DNA of 64,000 bases from DATAZK01 sp963731205 (GTDB lineage: Bacteria; Actinomycetota; Actinomycetes; Frankiales; Frankiaceae), in contig CAVSUJ010000001.1 of the NCBI GenBank assembly GCA_963731205.1, positions 1,116,001 to 1,180,000 on the forward strand, given 5' to 3'. How positions within the stretch are numbered: position 1 is the first letter of the stretch; every line of letters starts with the position of its first letter. Below are positions 61,688 to 64,000 of this stretch, one piece after another. The position numbers and the translations under genes are program-made. The notes beneath the pieces were generated by a model, which was not told the DNA's origin, did not search any database, and saw only the letters and a list, made by a program, of their open reading frames with translations.

Positions 61688-63014
61688 AACGGCGGGCAGT
61701 CGGTGAGGTCGGTTCTGGTGATGGTGCTGCGGTGGTCTTCGGGCGGAGTGTTGTAGTGGTGGCCGGTGGGGCTGGTCCAGGTGGTGGTGCCGGTGGTGGG
61801 GTTGGTGCGCAGGGTCCAGCGACCTTTGTGTTTGATCTTGTGGTGGGCCAGGCACATGGGTCGTAGGTTGTGGCGGTCGGTGCGGCCGCCGGCGGGGTCA
61901 TCAGGGTCATAGCGCTGGGTGTGTTCGTTGTCGCAGCGCCGCGCGGGACGGCTGCAGGTCGGGAAAATGCAGGTGGAGTCACGGGTTTTGACGAACCGGG
62001 CGAGGGCTTGGCTGGGCCGGTAGGCGGTGTGGCCCAAGTCGAGCAGCCCACCGGTCTGGGGGTCGAGGATCATGCGACGCCACTTGCCGTCGGCGGCAAG
62101 GGTGCGAGCCAGCGGTGCCGGCAGCGGTCCGTAGCCGGCCAGCTCACCCGGGTTGTCTTGCAGGCCGAGCAGGGTGTGCAGGTCGATGGTGACGTTCACC
62201 GCCGCCGGCCGGGGTGCGCCGGTGCGGCCGGCGACCAGATCGACCAGCGCATCGGCGCGTAACGCGTCGATCGGCAGCCAACCGTCAGACCCCGGCGGTG
62301 GCCCGGCTGCCTTGTGGCGCTGGGCGACCGCCTCAGCAGCCTCATACACCGCCATCACCTCCCTCGCGGAGGTGATGAGGCGTAGTTCGGCCATCCCGTC
62401 GGGCAGCGGCTCCCAGCCCAGGCTACGGTCGGCATGGGCCTTGCGAACCCGATCGGCGGCCGATTCCGGATCGATACGCAGCACCGCCCGCTTCAGGCTG
62501 CGGCGCAGCTTTCCTACCGTCTGCCGGGCGGCCCGGCCAAGTACCCGCTCGGCCACGATCCTGGCCTTTTCCACCGTCAACCCGGACGTGGTCTCCGCGA
62601 TGACATGAGCATGCCAGTAGGAAATGTCGCCCGCTGCCAGTGCCGCCTGCACCGCCGGTAGATCCAGTGTGATCCGGCGGGCGGTGTGCAGCCGGTCAGC
62701 GGCCGTACTGTCCGCGAGGCGAAGCGCCGCGCCGATCTCGGCATGCGCCGCCCGCAACGGCATATCCGCCGTTTCCCGCCGATCACGGGTGGCCTCGGCT
62801 ATCGCCTCCACCGCATCACCGACCGCCGCCAGCATCGGCTGCATACACGCGCACATCCACGCCGACTGCCGCTCCCAGGCGATCAGCAGATCCACCCGCG
62901 CCCCCGCGCTCAACCCCGCGGATCGATCGCCGCGAGCGCCGCCACACACTCCGGGCCCGGCGGTGCGATCAACGCCGCCGCGACCTTCCCAGCAGGACTC
63001 AACACTTCGAACAT
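61684..63014 (-). CDS. DUF222/HNH endonuclease (13E12 type), N-terminal frameshift
   Basis: The catalytic half is intact: HNH motif CIFPTCSRPARRCDNEH, RYDPDDPAGG, HNLRPMCLAHHKIKHKGRW. The N-terminal DUF222 region should start MFEVLSPAGKVAAALIAPPG at the ATG 63014 and continue GLSAGARVDLLIAWERQS, but a one-base loss in the G-run at 62914-62917 (minus strand) shifts the frame; a GTG at 62949 lets the rest be read as 421 residues. Such HNH proteins occur as repeated 13E12 genes in mycobacteria. An SOS box overlaps the ATG at 63014. Confidence 0.85.
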
Positions 63015-63022
63015 GTGTGCGA
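63007..63022. promoter_or_regulatory. LexA/SOS box overlapping the DUF222/HNH start codon
   Basis: TCGAAC-ATGT-GTGCGA (63007-63022) matches the actinobacterial LexA consensus TCGAAC-N4-GTTCGA at 11 of 12 positions and overlaps the ATG at 63012-63014. In mycobacteria 13E12 genes are LexA-controlled and DNA-damage inducible, which fits. Confidence 0.7.
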
Positions 63023-63129
63023 GTCTATCAGGAGCCCATGCCCCAAAACCCCTGTCATTCGCAGGCGAAAGCGGGCAGTTCGCTCAACCTGGCGATCGCG
63101 CATCATCGAATGTGTGGCAGCCTTCCCCC

Positions 63130-63699
63130 ATGATGGACGAGTACGCGAAGACCTCCTTGCACGATGAGTTGAGGCGCGCCCGTGAGGCCCTGCTCTGGAA
63201 AATCGATGGTCTCTCCGAGTACGAGATCCGGCGGCCGCTGACGGCGACCGGGACCAACCTGCTGGGCCTGATCAAACACACAGCAACGTGGGAGGCCCGG
63301 TATTTCGGCGAGGTCTTCGGCCGGCCATTTCCGGAGCCGCTGGCGCGGTGGCAAGACTCTGACGGCAGCGATCTGTGGGTGACCGCGCAGGAGAGCCGCG
63401 CTCAGATCACCGACTTCTACCGGCACGCCTGGAGGCATGCTGATGACACGATTCACGAGCTGCCGATCGACGCTCCAGGACACGTGCCATGGTGGTCTCG
63501 TCCCGAGGTGAAACTGTTCACCGTCATGGTCCACGTCCTCAACGACACGACCCGCCACGCCGGCCACGCAGACATCTTGCGTGAACATCTCGACGGCCAC
63601 ACGGGTGTCGCCGCGGGGCAGCAAGAGCAGATCGACACGGCTGCTCGCGAGGCTCATTGCGCGAAGGTAGAGGCGGCCGCAAGAGCGGCCGCGGCCTAG
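63130..63699 (+). CDS. DinB-family (DUF664-type) protein
   Basis: The 189-residue protein is helical and resembles DinB/YfiT-type metal-binding four-helix proteins: LRRAREALLWKIDGLSEYEI at the start, then GLIKHTATWEARYF with the first His (LIKH) and MVHVLNDTTRHAGHADILREH with two further His ligands. In actinobacteria some members are mycothiol-dependent transferases. The ATG at 63130 is directly followed by a second ATG at 63133. The substrate is unknown. Confidence 0.85.
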   Translation: MMDEYAKTSLHDELRRAREALLWKIDGLSEYEIRRPLTATGTNLLGLIKHTATWEARYFGEVFGRPFPEPLARWQDSDGSDLWVTAQESRAQITDFYRHAWRHADDTIHELPIDAPGHVPWWSRPEVKLFTVMVHVLNDTTRHAGHADILREHLDGHTGVAAGQQEQIDTAAREAHCAKVEAAARAAAA

Positions 63700-63705
63700 T
63701 TGCGG

Positions 63706-64000
63706 CTACCCGTCGACCGCCATCTCACCGAGCTCCGACCAGTCGTCCTGCGGTATCGAGGTGTTCAGCACCCGCGGCGTCTCGACGAGCAGCGGCGGCA
63801 GATCCTGGCGCGCCTGCTGGAAGTGATCCGACTGCACGTGAGCAGCGCCCGCAGCGTCGTCCCGGAAGGCCTCGATGAGGACGTATTCGGTGCGGTCGTC
63901 GAGACTTCGTGACCAGTCGAACCACAGGCAGCCCGGCTCGGCGCGAACCGCCTCGGTGAAGGTGGCCGTCAGCTCGGGCCACTGGTCGGCGTACTCGGGC
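63706..64000 (-). CDS. antibiotic biosynthesis monooxygenase (ABM) domain protein, 3' part
   Basis: The reverse frame to a TAG at 63706-63708 encodes 97 residues: PEYADQWPELTATFTEAVRA, then PGCLWFDWSRSLDD, YVLIEAFRDDAAG and HVQSDHF. This matches small ABM-fold (YgiN-like) quinol monooxygenases, which usually act as dimers. The N-terminus is outside the window. It is convergent with the DinB gene, 6 bp apart. Confidence 0.87.
   Translation of the reverse strand, partial: PEYADQWPELTATFTEAVRAEPGCLWFDWSRSLDDRTEYVLIEAFRDDAAGAAHVQSDHFQQARQDLPPLLVETPRVLNTSIPQDDWSELGEMAVDG

Noticed and set aside
1..64000. tRNA, rRNA, CRISPR, insertion sequence or prophage genes
   Set aside because: No tRNA-like cloverleaf, repeat array or transposase/integrase sequence was seen on either strand.

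Overview
This window comes from a very GC-rich actinobacterium (Actinomycetota). The lineage markers are a mycothiol-type SigR/RsrA pair, the 24-residue ribosomal protein bL37, the biotin synthase helper BsaP, a 71-residue biotinylated carrier protein of the mycobacterial TB7.3 type, a DUF222/HNH (13E12-type) gene with an SOS box, frequent GTG starts and many GTGA/ATGA stop-start overlaps. The genus cannot be fixed from the sequence. No rRNA, tRNA, CRISPR array, insertion sequence or prophage was seen.

Layout. 1-934: 5' part of the two-component kinase pdtaS. 1000-10643: biotin synthesis (bioA, bioF, bioD, bioB, bsaP), interrupted by an opposite-strand TerD/vWA pair, a secreted DUF1800/DUF1501 pair and an FlK-like thioesterase. 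10667-16266 (minus): pilT, a biotin carrier, a biotin carboxylase, DUF5317 and a GGDEF-EAL protein. 16325-27720: a housekeeping block with bL37, galE, rsrA-sigR, a DtxR-type regulator, a dksA-like gene, aroA, rsgA, a ferritin-like/TetR pair, a NodB-like lipoprotein, hisN and a GDPD. pdtaS, the small biotin carrier, sigR/rsrA, aroA and rsgA lie close together in mycobacteria too, so the biotin, pilT and c-di-GMP genes look like insertions into an old block. 27717-41473: recQ, an EamA transporter, two crcB genes, a molybdopterin oxidoreductase, a hydrolase, an FKBP, a ppk2/P450/quinone-reductase operon and a large LuxR ATPase. 41797-49875: a MOSC-reductase-ferredoxin fusion, a TetR-controlled MFS exporter, a thiolase/DUF35/hydrolase operon, an NRDE protein and a universal stress protein. 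50092-55436: a secreted repeat protein, a serine hydrolase, a glutaredoxin-thioredoxin reductase fusion and an acyltransferase. 55527-60548 (minus): a probable operon of a UGSC-partner protein, a UGSC selenoprotein with an in-frame UGA, a GH3 glycosidase and a PEP-mutase-like protein. 60593-64000: a small hypothetical gene and a TetR gene sharing repeated boxes, the DUF222/HNH gene, a DinB-family protein and a truncated ABM monooxygenase.

The standout observations are the UGSC selenoprotein with a SECIS-like hairpin just after the UGA, a SigR-type promoter whose start point nearly coincides with an in-frame GTG (predicting a long SigR isoform), an overlooked 32-residue peptide gene with a strong ribosome binding site followed by a large hairpin, several operators at TetR genes, and an SOS box over the start codon of the DUF222/HNH gene.

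Caution: five genes (terD-vWA, bioB, the DUF1800 gene, the UGSC partner and the DUF222/HNH gene) each appear broken by one single-base indel, mostly in short homopolymers. So many in 64 kb makes residual sequencing error a serious alternative to real gene loss, and the pseudogene labels should be read with that in mind.
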